A stretch of 54,834 nt of DNA from Phytophthora quininea. Taxonomy: Eukaryota > Oomycota > Peronosporomycetes > Peronosporales > Peronosporaceae. A program made the position numbers and the translations under genes. Below the pieces are notes generated by a model. The model saw only the letters and a program-made list of their open reading frames with translations, ran no database searches and was not told where the DNA came from. The stretch lies in contig JAAVTG010000774.1 of assembly GCA_011947345.1 (NCBI GenBank), positions 1 to 54,834 on the forward strand, read 5' to 3'. Below, piece by piece: positions 12,136-21,944 of this stretch. Numbering within the stretch: the stretch's first letter is position 1; every line of letters begins with the position of its first letter.

Positions 12136-12377
12136 ATGATGATTGCTGCAATTGCTGTCACCTCGCTCGTTGCTATCGGCGGTGCTGCTTTGGCTACCGA
12201 ACTCAGCCGAATTCGACCCCGTAGCTTGCAGAAACCAAGTCCAACGAAGGACCTGCTCGAATGGCATTCGAGAACAAGAACAACGACAAGAACAAGGAGC
12301 ACTGGGGCTGGGGACCCGGCCTCGGCTATGGCGGATACGGTCGCTGGGGAGGCTACGGGCGTTGGGGCGGATGGTAG
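12136..12377 (+). pseudogene. Small Gly/Trp-rich secreted peptide, copy 2, frameshifted
   Basis: Two adjacent ATGs (12136 and 12139) begin a signal peptide (MIAAIAVTSLVAIGGAALA). The tail, KNKEHWGWGPGLGYGGYG onward to TAG 12375-12377, is Gly/Trp/Tyr-rich like that of copy 1 but lies in another frame. The switch is needed near 12225, where the ETKSNE-type linker that matches copy 1 (DETKPN) begins. The length without the break would be about 80 residues. It has the same leader and downstream palindrome as copy 1 in inverted orientation. The function is unknown; secretion is inferred from the signal peptide. Confidence 0.65.
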
Positions 12378-12462
12378 ACTCGTTATCGTCGTTGCTCGCC
12401 ATTCGCAGACACTGCTGTCTGCTCAACTCTTGATAACACGAATTTGTCTTTCCCACAAAAGC

Positions 12463-12487
12463 ACTTCAACTTGCTGCAAGTTGAAGT
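12463..12487. other. Perfect palindrome downstream of GW-rich copy 2
   Basis: The arms ACTTCAACTTG and CAAGTTGAAGT are perfectly complementary with a 3-nt loop (CTG). The element lies 86 bp after the stop at 12377 and is followed by GATTGCTATTGG (12501-12512), as in copy 1. It could be a 3'-UTR hairpin or a dimeric protein-binding site. Confidence 0.7.
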
Positions 12488-12607
12488 CGGCACTGTTCTC
12501 GATTGCTATTGGCCGATACGCTGTTGCATTCAAGACCACCACGTTCTTCATGAAGCAAAACTGTACAATGCTGTTATTCACTACATACCAAATCTGTCCA
12601 ACTCAGC

Positions 12608-14922
12608 CTACTCCACCGTCACGAGCAGCGGCTTGGCAGTCTTGGCGTTCTTGACGATCTCTTCATCGTATTTGGGGTTCATCTTCACGTGCAGTTCTTG
12701 ACCCGGCGCGACAGCACCTTCGAGCAGCTTCACAGCCATCGGGTTTAGCACGTGATGTTGGATCAAACGCTTCAGAGGACGAGCTCCGTACAGCGGACTG
12801 TATCCGGCGTCAGCCAGCCACTCCTCCGCTTCGGGCGACACCTTCATCGTCAATTCTTTCTCTTCCAGTAGCGAGTCCACTAGACCCAGTTGCAGATCCA
12901 CAATGGAGCGAATGTCTTCACGTTTGAGACGGTTAAATAGCACAAGTTCATCGATACGGTTCAGGAACTCGGGCGCGTAGTGAGAACGCACGACGCTCAT
13001 GACTTCACCCTCGGCGACTGAGCTCGGAGCTCCCTCGGGTAGTCCAGCCAAGATCTCCGAGCCCAAATTGCTCGTGAGGATGATGACCGTGTTACGGAAG
13101 TCCACCAGACGGCCCTGCGAATCGGTCAGTCGGCCTTCGTCCAGCACTTGCAGCAAAATGTTGCTCACGTCACGATGAGCCTTCTCGAACTCATCAAATA
13201 AAACGACTTGGTACGGACGACGACGCACTGCCTCCGTAAGAGTGCCACCTTCCTCATAGCCGATGTATCCTGGTGGTGCACCTACAAGACGAGAGACGCT
13301 AAACTTCTCCATGTACTCGGACATGTCGATACGAGTGAGCGCCTGTGGAGTTTGGAAGAGGAACTCAGACAGAGACTTGGTCAGCTCCGTCTTGCCCACA
13401 CCCGTCGGGCCTAAGAACATGAACACACCGAGCGGGCGGTTGTGAGCATGAAGGCCAGCACGCGCCAGACGGACGCAATTGCTCACAGCCTTCACAGCCT
13501 CTTCCTGGCCGATCACATGCTGGTTGATGTGGTCCTCCATCTTGAGCAGACGCTGCTTCTCACCTTCCATCAGCGTCGACGCAGGGATACCCGTGGTCTG
13601 AGCCACCACCTCAGCCACGTGATCGGCCGTCACGGCATCCCCCAGCGATGTTTTGCGTAGCTTCATGCCCTTCTTGGCCTGTTGTTCCTCCTGCTCTTCG
13701 TGCGCCACCTCCGCCTCCAGCGTCGGAATCACCGAGTGCATTAGCTCACCAGCCTTGGCGTAATTGCCAGCGTTCTGTGCTGCAACAAGATCACGTCGCG
13801 CTTCTTCCAGTTTGCGTTTGGCCTGCTGCATCTCTTCCAGCTTGTGTTTCTCCTCGTTCCACTCGTCCATGAGTGCGCGCAGCTCCTCCGACGCTTTCTT
13901 CACCTCCTCCTCCAGCGCAGCCATGCGCTTCTTGGACGCTGCATCCGTCTCCTTACGCAGAGCTTCGATCTCAATCCTCCGCAAGATGATCTCGCGATCC
14001 AACTTCTCAATCGGCTCGGGCTTGCTCTCTTGCTGCAGACGCAGTCGCGAGGCAGCCTCGTCCATTAGGTCAATGGCTTTATCTGGCATCTTGCGCTCGG
14101 TCAGGTATCTATTCGCGAGCGTCGCGGCTGCCACCAGCGCACTATCAGCGATACGTACGCCATGGTGCACTTCGTACTTCTCCTTCAGTCCTCTAAGAAT
14201 TGTCACTGTGTCCTCCACACTGGGCTCAGCAATCAGCACTGGCTGGAACCTTCTAGCCAACGCTGCGTCCTTCTCAATGTACTTTCTGTACTCGTCCAGT
14301 GTGGTGGCTCCCATGCAGTGCAAAGCACCTCGAGCCAAGGCCGGCTTCAGCATATTGGCAGCGTCTGTGGACCCTTCATTACCTCCAGCGCCCACCAGAG
14401 TGTGCAGCTCGTCGATGAACAAGATGACGTTGCCCTGACTGTCGTCCACGTCTTTGAGCACGGCCTTGAGCCTCTCCTCGAACTCTCCTCGGAACTTGGC
14501 ACCTGCCACGAGTGCTGAGAGGTCCAGAGCCACCACCTTCTTGTCCTTCAGGCTGTCGGGCACTTCCCCTGGGCGATACGCTGCGCCAAACCTTCCGCCA
14601 CTGCAGTCTTGCCCACACCCGGCTCTCCGATGAGGATGGGGTTGTTCTTGGTGCGTCTCGACAGGATCTGGGTCGCTCTTCGGATCGAGTCCTCTCGACC
14701 GATGACTGGGTCCAGATTCCCCGCCTTGGCAATCTCCGTCAGGTCCCGGCCGTACTTCTTGAGGCTCTCTCCGCTGGGGACGTTCTCAGGGTTGATCCAG
14801 CTCTGCGGCTGGCCGCCCATGGGGCCCATGGACGCGAACGTGCGTCGAGCCACGTATAGACATGGGGACGATGTGCGTAGCAAGGCACGGCCGCCCCACG
14901 CAGCGCGAGACAGCGACAACAT
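12608..14922 (-). CDS. Mitochondrial ClpB/Hsp78 AAA+ disaggregase
   Basis: This ATP-driven chaperone threads aggregated proteins through a hexameric pore, together with Hsp70. ATG 14922 gives an Arg-rich, Ser-containing presequence typical of mitochondrial import. The protein begins almost directly at the first AAA+ module (LDPVIGRE, Walker A GEPGVGKT, Walker B VILFIDE), so the Clp N-domain is absent, as in yeast Hsp78. A coiled-coil middle domain spans about 14000-13700. The second AAA+ module has Walker A GPTGVGKT, Walker B VVLFDE and sensor-2 GARPLKR. The total is about 770 residues. One frame break near 14565 falls in a GGGG run (AQRIAQG to VPDSL) and looks like a lost G. The next gene upstream is only about 150 bp away. 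Confidence 0.95.
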
Positions 14923-15073
14923 TCTCCTTGACCTCCAGCGCAAATTCCAAACTGACACGCACTTCAAGCAAAAGAAGATCATTAGTATGGGAGTTTGTAT
15001 ACTTTCGAGAATGTTCCAGATGGGATATATGTTGACACGCAAAACATGCTGCTGGTTCTGCATGTTGACTGCG

Positions 15074-17594
15074 CTACGTTGGGGGAGGCGAAGCTCCTTG
15101 AGTAGCGAGGCCAGACTATTCCGCGATGCGGCGAGAGTCATATCGTCTGCAAACGTGTTGAACGGCATCACAGCGGACACGTCTTGGCGGTCCATGACGT
15201 GCAGGTACTGGCGAGGCTTCTTCATCTCCTCGTTCAAGATGCCAGCATGGGCCAAAAACTGGTCCAACGAAAAACTAGTGCCGCAACACGAGCACGTGAC
15301 GAGTCGCGAGATGTTCTTGGCGGCAATGTCTTGCTCCCGACTGAAGCCCATCCAGCCAACCTTACGGGGATACAAATCCGCCGTTTCTGGCGTGCAACTC
15401 GCCACTCGGTCCACTAGACTACCGTCCCGCATTGTCATTAGATACTTGGGCGGCAGACACACCACCTTGGCCAGGAACTCCATCGACGGCGGGTCGTTTG
15501 ACGGCGCAGGCATCGTAAACTTCCTGCTACGATCCCTCGGGCGCTTAAACAGAGCCAAAGCACGAAGCCTCGACAGAGCTGCTTTCAGGGCATCGCCGCT
15601 TGACTCTGCGTTTGCTGGGGTCGTAGCAACTGGAGCGGTAGTGGCGATGGACTCTTGTTTCACGGCTCGTCCAGCAAGCATCTTGGTTTTCGCCTGCACC
15701 ACTTTCTGACGAGCATGGTACGATCTCCAGGCCGGTTGGAACTTCTCAAGTGGCGTAAAGTGCTCTCCATCGCACTGCTCGACAAACAGAAAGGGGTGGG
15801 GTCTTCCTTGGCTGATTTGGGGTTCTTAACGAGGCTACTATCTGTGTGGTGCACGAACGCGGCGCAGTTGAACTCTTTTCCGCAGCACTTGCAACGAATG
15901 GCTGGGTGCTTCTTATAGTGCCAAATGTACGTGCCGTTCTTCATAACCCCGACTCTCGCAGGCTCGCAGAGCGAGAACACATGACGGGGAAAGTCCAGTG
16001 GTCATCATTTTCACAACGCATCCGCACGGCCGTGACCAGATCGTCTCCTTCCAATTCGGGTGGCTCTTGAGGATCCTTAGCAGACTGCATACGTGACACG
16101 GATAGCTGGTTTAGTGGATCGGATTTTGTTTGTTGCCCGGGCATCTCATCATCAACGTCCAGCGGCTCTGCTTTCGCTTTCTTACCAATTTTCACGGCTC
16201 CATCTTGCGGCGGTTGCAGCTCGTCCTGTAGCATAGCACTTCGTACTTCTGGGGCATTGCTACCACTACGAGAACGTCGACTGGATCGACTTGCGTTTGA
16301 TACAGGAGCTTCCGCTTTGGCAGAGATCGTCTTCTTGCCGCTCTTCTTGTCTTTCTTGCGCTGGCGTTCCAACTCCATTTCGTTCATGATGTTCACGAGC
16401 TTGCGCTGACGGTAGTAGATCAGTTTCTCCGGTTGGGCGCACGTAGGACACGAGCAGTCCCATAGATGCCCCCACTCTCATAGAAATCGATGAACGCTGT
16501 CTTGCAGGACACGCATCGTAAGATTCCTCCCCGTCGGTCGGGCGCTGCAAGTTGCAGTTGCTCCATCTGCTGCTCAATCGGCACATCCTTCTCCACAAAC
16601 GGCTTGAACGTGTTCACAAGACACTGCGCGTGGTACATCCGGCGACAGGCCGTGCAGTGCATCAGCACACAGACATTTGCCACTTTCTTACAGAAATCAC
16701 AAGTCCGACTGCCGTCGTCATCAGTCTGTTCTGTTGCGTAGCTCTTGTGCTTGTGCTTCATCTTTCCTTTGCCCTTTGGACTGGGCGTCGTGAATGGCAA
16801 GGGAGGCAGGTCTGTGATGATGGGAGCAGCTTCGTACACTGGCGCTTGGCGCCGCTTGCCCCGAGACAAACTCTTCCCGGCACTAGCCATCTCCAGTGTG
16901 TTCTGCGGCGCTCTTTTACTGGTGGACGCTACTGCGGTAGCTCCTACTTTGGATCTCTTGACGTCGCTTGATTCGGACTGCTCTGTGGGGCGTCTTTTGG
17001 CGTGGAGATGCTGCGGCGCTTCCACGTCGGTGGAAGTCGCGATGATGATGCCCATAGGCGCCGCTTCTTGTTGGGCCAGGCGGTGCATGTTGGCCTTGGA
17101 CGCTTCGGCGGCAGCTCTCGACGGTCGTCTGGGCGGAGCGGGCGGCGCATTGCTGCGCACAAGCATCTCTTCCTCTCGGGCTTGAGCTTGTTTCTCCGTT
17201 GCTGGATTGGCAGAAATGGTGGATTGGACTGTGGCGGTAGCAAGCTCGGCATTGTCCACCGCTGACTGGCTATTGCCACTGTCTGCCGGTTGGCTACTGC
17301 CACTCTGACTGCTGTCGAGAACGATCTCGTCCAGGCTCTGACTGCTCTCCGGGACCACCTCGTCAGTGGCTGTTGCCACAGTCTGGTCCTCAATCACCAC
17401 TACTGTCACGGGTTGGTTATTGCCACTGTCTGCTGGCTGTCTGGCCTCTTGAGCGGGTTCTGGCTGCTGCTGCGACGCGGCGATGGGGTCGTCACTTGGC
17501 GCATGCTTCGTAGATGTCGACGCGTGCCTGGGACTGGTTACTGCGGCCACGGGGGCGAGGCAGACGCCTCCGCGAGCGAGGAACTGGCCGTCAT
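15074..17594 (-). CDS. PHD-finger protein with two TDBD-like zinc modules, copy 1
   Basis: The probable start is ATG 17594 (MTASSS), matched by MTDIQV in the paralogue. About 290 residues of disordered Ser/Gln/Ala-rich sequence precede an [14 protein letters not shown] motif that both copies share. A PHD-type C4HC3 finger follows at about 16705-16490 (CDFC, CTAC, HAQC, CVSC). After a charged linker come two repeats of CxCCGxxF...[18 protein letters not shown] (about 15900) and [18 protein letters not shown] (about 15300). The second is followed by [13 protein letters not shown]. These resemble the TPL-binding (TDBD/Jas) domain found with PHD fingers in plant chromatin proteins, so a nuclear regulatory role is inferred. 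Frame breaks occur at about 17555, 16440, 15960 and 15705. The stop at 15074 needs one more base in a C run; as given, the frame runs on into ClpB. Confidence 0.7.
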
Positions 17595-17699
17595 GGTTTC
17601 CGCCTGCAAAATGCGGTGAGTTTTTGACAACCTGTAGCATACCTATCGAATAGCTTATTAGCCTATAGTTTTCGGGAACGACCACAGAAACTCAATGAT

Positions 17700-18440
17700 T
17701 CGTGACAGGGTTCTCCAGCGGCTCTGTACAGTGTGGAAAACTATCATGGCGTGACGCTAGCGCAGCTGAATGAATACGTGGTCAAACATGGACCCATTTG
17801 GAATCCAGCAATTCGCGTTTTCCATCGAAGATGGCTATGTCGTTCCGCGTCGACACTTTTGTAGTGGCCACAGCAAGACAGTCTCAAAATCGCAGCACTT
17901 CTAGGCGCGTGGGCAAAATTCTGTGACAAACGAGGAAGCGTCAAGTGTTCGAGTGGAGAGTTCCTTACGGACCAAGTTTTCGCAGCACCTTCACCACGAA
18001 TGCCCGACATCACTTACACGCCACTTCATCGGTATAGCATCGAAAACTTTACAAGTTCAAGGATCTGGATATCCCGGCAAAAACCTTTTGCTGCGACATT
18101 TGTCGTTGAAATCGATAAACTGTCGGGCGTCAGGTCGAGCCGCTCCATTCTGACCCGCAAAGTGCGCGACGAATACTTTACGCATGGCGTTCAGCTGGTC
18201 TAGCTGATCGATCCACGACCGGAGACCGAAAAACGCTCGAGTATAAGCTCGGCGAGGGCGGGACGGGTGTGTTGTGTGGATGATGAAGAGCGGCAAGGTC
18301 TTGATAGCGGTAGCGTTCTCCCAGGGTTCAAGCTCGATAATGCTAGTCTAGGCGCGCAGGACTCTGAATCTTCATCGGAAGGAGAGATCGCTTCCGAGTA
18401 AATAGCAACATTAACTGTGGCCAACAATTTCTGGCGCGTT
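17700..18440 (-). repeat. Degenerate dispersed repeat, copy B, with flanking unassigned DNA
   Basis: On the minus strand from about 18440 to 17960 this matches copy A at 3985-4440, including the LFIIHTTH and DARQFIDFN peptide remnants. The plus strand of 17740-18050 also has coding-like fragments (VTLAQLNEYVVKHGPIWN, KIAALLGAWAKFCDKRGS) broken by stops, which I cannot assign. The stretch separates the two PHD paralogues, so it either inserted after their duplication or was carried with it. Confidence 0.55.
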
Positions 18441-18576
18441 GGGCAAGAAGGATGGATCATGAAGAGGAATACCCGTTCATTCCTTCGAGTGCTTAAATGG
18501 CGGGCAGGAGTGCTTCGCCACAATACCAACGGGCTTGTCAACTTTTGGAGCGCTGCCAACGATAATTGCTTAAGTA

Positions 18577-18718
18577 TCTATCACCCCCAATATCCCCCAC
18601 AACCGAAGCCAGGCCCCTAGCCCCGGTGTTCCTTGTTGTTGTCACCGTTCGTACTTGTTCTCCGGGGTGATGTTTCTTTGGCAGCTACAGCAACGCCAGC
18701 TATTGTGGCGAGCGCGGG
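18577..18718 (-). pseudogene. Third remnant of the Gly/Trp-rich secreted peptide family
   Basis: The minus strand reads LATIAGVAVAAKET near 18715-18675, matching the signal-peptide end of copy 1. It then reads NNKEHRG, a stop in place of the Trp codon, and GPGFGCGGYWG with a stop near 18577. The initiator ATG is not preserved. The nucleotide identity with 11570-11770 is plain (GGCAGCTACAGCAACGCCAG; GAAGCCAGGCCCC). It is clearly a dead copy, lying between the two PHD genes. Confidence 0.6.
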
Positions 18719-18883
18719 GTTGAAAGTAGAGGGCTTCAGTCGGAAAGGTACTGCCGCCCAAGAAATCTAGTGAGCTAGGAAGTGACAGAAGACAACAATT
18801 TTCTTCTTGACTTATGAATTGCGTTGTCAAATTCTCCATCGTTTGAGTTCCAAAACATTTCTGCTCTCCTGAGCTAGAAACAG

Positions 18884-20731
18884 CTACAGCGGCTGAAGAC
18901 CATCCAGAATCAAACTGAGTTCGTTGCACGTAGCTGCGTGCTCGAGATCAAGCGCAAACGTGTTGTACGGTACTATCACTGACTCATCGGTACGCTGCAC
19001 AACATACAAAACATCTCGGGGCTGTCCGTCTTCTTATCAAACGCGTGCTTCACGAAATCGTCAAACGACAGGTATCTATCGCAGCACGCGCACGAAATAC
19101 GTTTGGATACGAACCGCAAGCGACTAAACCCCATCCATCCAGCTTTCCGAGGGAACGCGTGGGTAACGTCTGACAGCTCCGAGCGCACTACCAAATCCAC
19201 AAGACTGCCATTCGCCATTTTCATCACGTACTTTGGAGACAGACACCACTCGGGCCAGAAACTCCATGCTGGACGCGATTTTCCCAGAGTTTGCCCCCAG
19301 GTTCTTTGTCAATGCCAGCGATTTCAGTCGTGCCAACGAGGTTGAAAGTTCTTCAGCGGCTGGTTTCGCGCTCGACTCAATAGAGGCGCTTAGCTTTCGG
19401 CGGGTAAAATGTGTTTCCCAAGCGGCCAGAAACGTGTCTAGTGGCGAATATTCTCCGCCAGAATGCTCGACAAACAAGAACGGCATCGCCTCGCTTTCAC
19501 TGGACTTGGGGTCCTTTAACAAAGTACTGTCGATGTGGTGCACAAACCATGCGCAGCGAAACGTGTTCCCACAGCATTCACAGCGAATAACGCCGTGCCT
19601 TTGATAGCACCAGATAAATACCCCTCGGTTGTGAGAAGTTGAGATATGCAGAGGTTGTGTTCGCGAACACGCTATAGCAAAGCTCCAGCGGCCATTGTTC
19701 TCGCCACGCACTGCCACTGCCGCCACGAGATCATCTCTTTGCAGCTTAGGTTTTGTAGATTCTTCAACGGGTTTGGTGTTAGTTGCTTCGTCTTGCTGTT
19801 CCAGCACAGCCACAGCAGAATCGCCATCGACGCTCAGCTGTCCAAACTTCGTTTCCACAAAAGTCACTTGTGCGGTAGTATCGCTATCATTAAGCTCTGC
19901 CTTGACAACATCTTGCTTAGACTTTTCGACCTTCGGTGTTTGCGATTGAATCGCCTCCTCATCCACATTTATGGCATTCGTGTCGTTCTTCTCGTCGCTT
20001 GCCACCACTAAGGGTAAGTCACTGTCTGCTTTAGTAGCTACCTCCGAAGTCTCTGCTTCATTTTCAGATTCTGTATCGACCGCCAGTTTACTCTTCTTAC
20101 GCAGACCCTGCAGTTCCTTCTCGGCGAGCATACCCACGAGCGTGCGCCAGCGATATTCAAGCAGCCTCTCCGGTTGAACGCACGTCGGGCAGGTACAATT
20201 CCACTGGAACCCTCCACTATTGTAAAAATCGATGAATGCAGCCTTGCACGAAGCGCAGCGAAAAATGCCTCCACGTCTTCCGGGAGTGTTTAGCTGCAGG
20301 TGTTCCATTTGCTGCTCAATCGGCAACTTCTTGTCCACATTAGGTTTGAACGCGTGCACAAGGCACTGCGCATGATACATGCGACGGCAAGCAGTGCAGT
20401 GCATTAGCACACAAATGTTGGCCACTTTCTTGCAGAAGTCACAGGCGCTGCCGTGCTCTGTCGTGGTTTCCTTCGCAACCTTTTTCTTCGTTTTCTTTGC
20501 ATGGGACTTATGCTTGGCCTTGTTCTTTCTCTTGCTTTGCGGGCTTGATTCTTGACTAGACGTGGTGAACGGCAGTGGTGGTATGTCGGTGATTATCGGG
20601 GCAGGCTCGAACGATGGTGCGTGGGCTTTTTCCCGCCTCGCAACGAGTAGCGATACTGAGCTTCCATTCTGCTGTGTATGCCGCTCCTGGTGTTGAAATG
20701 AATTCTGCATTGAAACCTGTATGTCTGTCAT
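18884..20731 (-). CDS. PHD-finger protein with two TDBD-like zinc modules, copy 2
   Basis: This is the paralogue of the gene at 17594-15074, in the same orientation. ATG 20731 (MTDIQV) leads in about 40 residues to the shared APIITDIPPLPFTT motif, so the long disordered N-terminus of copy 1 is missing. The PHD finger is at about 20455-20240 (CDFC, CTAC, HAQC, CASC) with a downstream CTCPTC. After a long acidic linker come the TDBD-like modules CECCGNTFRCAWFVHH (about 19575) and CACCDRYLSFDDFVKHA (about 19080). The latter is followed by LYVVQRTDESVIVPYNTF. The likely end is TAG 18884-18886, which gives 616 codons including the stop. Two compensating frame breaks occur at about 19240 and 19005. 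Upstream, only 75 bp separate it from the stop of the next gene. A nuclear chromatin or transcription role is inferred from the domains. Confidence 0.72.
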
Positions 20732-20806
20732 GGCTTACGATCGTTCGTCTGGGACAGGGTAAAGTATGCTGAAGAAATTCTCCTTGTTACCGTTGCCAAG
20801 CTCTCA

Positions 20807-21859
20807 TTAACGTCGCGGTGCGATGGTCATGGGTTTCATGGGTTTGCCGCCGTTAGCATTTGCACCGGCGAGTCCCATATCTTCCAGGAACTTTTCCATC
20901 CGCGCCGACTCCTTTGCCTAGAAAATACCCGAATCACAACTCAACGAATCTCCCCACAAAGCCACCACACAACTTGTCTGCGTACCTCTAATCCGGCGAG
21001 TTTTTCTTGCTGCTCTTCTTGCCTGCGACGCCGTGCCGAGTCCCGCTGTACCAGTCTCCGTTGGAGGTCGTCCTTCTTGCCCCCATGAGAAAATCATCGC
21101 TGACGTCCAACCCGTCTCGAGCGTCTTCCCGGTCCCGTGCAGCTCCATGCAGCCTCTCTCGAAGTTGGCGCCTCTTCTCAATCTGCGCCTCCTTCCCGTA
21201 GCTTTCGGCGCCAGCTCTTCCATCACCGTGTCCCTGTACTCCCGCTCTCGCTTGCGCTCGAGTTTGCGTCGCTTCCTATCGTCTCTTTCTTCCTCGTCGT
21301 CTCTATCTCTTCGTCTACTGCCTGCTCTGTCCAGATCCCTCTTGGTTTCTTTCAATTGGGCAACATCCCCATGGGAATTGAGCAGATTCTGCTTCTTGGT
21401 GGCCACATCCACCGAGTCCTTGGCTGTCTGCAGCTCCAGCTTCTCTTTTTCGCCTAATTTCGAGACGAATCCCCAGCGGTGTCTCGTCCTCTTGGTCTGC
21501 TCCAGCACCGACTCGGGGATACCCTTGTAGAACATGTCCGGGAGCTTCCCTTTGTTCCACTTGCGAGCAAAACTGTCCTCGAACAGCGTCGTGGCCTCCT
21601 CAGTGGACAGATCGTCCACATATTTGCCCTTTTCCTGCACCAGCCACACGCGAAACTCTTGGGCGCGTAGGAAGAAATCCTCTTGGTCAATGGGGGCCGC
21701 GTCTCCAGGCAGCCGACGTTCCTTGTGCTTGGACTTGCTCTTGGACTTCTTCGAGTGCTTGCGATGCTTCCGGTCCCGGTCGTCTACCAAATGCAGTTAG
21801 TTGTGCGTTAGTCACGACGAGGGACACACAGAGAGAAGCGTACGGTGGTCGCGAGCCAT
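20807..21859 (-). CDS. Conserved Lys/Arg-rich (nuclear-type) protein with two short introns
   Basis: The exon structure can be read directly. ATG 21859 codes MARDH, then a GT-AG intron at 21843-21784 (60 nt) joins in frame to a basic HDRDRKHRKHSKKSKSK stretch. A compact conserved domain follows (EFRVWLVQEKGKYVDDLS, FARKWNKGKLPDMFYKG, TRHRWGF). A long charged region with a predicted helix comes next (RRDRDDEEERDDRKRRK). A second intron at 20985-20918 (68 nt) leads into the last exon AKESARMEKFLEDMG, ending at TAA 20807. Two frame breaks at about 21195 and 21085, both in G runs, must be bridged to link the middle to the last exon. I recognise the domain as conserved in eukaryotes but cannot name the family. 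The composition suggests a nuclear RNA- or chromatin-associated protein. Confidence 0.6.
20918..20985 (-). other. Spliceosomal intron, 68 nt
   Basis: The donor is GAG|GTACGC and the acceptor TATTTTCTAG|GCA. Removing it joins LAGLE to AKESARMEKF and replaces an early stop with a plausible C-terminus. Confidence 0.7.
21784..21843 (-). other. Spliceosomal intron, 60 nt
   Basis: The donor GTACGC and acceptor TTTGGTAG are joined after the first base of codon 6. Splicing supplies an ATG to a frame that otherwise has none at its 5' end. Confidence 0.7.
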
Positions 21860-21944
21860 TGCGAAGGCAGTTCTGGAGCAGAAACAGATTTGAAGCGTCT
21901 TGTTTTGAGCGTATCAAACCGTCTGCGACGTGTGATGGAACTCA

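Noticed and set aside
13764..14438. 224-codon plus-strand open frame
   Set aside because: It is the complement of the ClpB middle domain; its Ser/Leu-rich composition is a codon-bias shadow.
14609..15709. 366-codon plus-strand open frame
   Set aside because: It is antisense to the ClpB start and the PHD gene's C-terminus, both of which have strong domain evidence on the minus strand.
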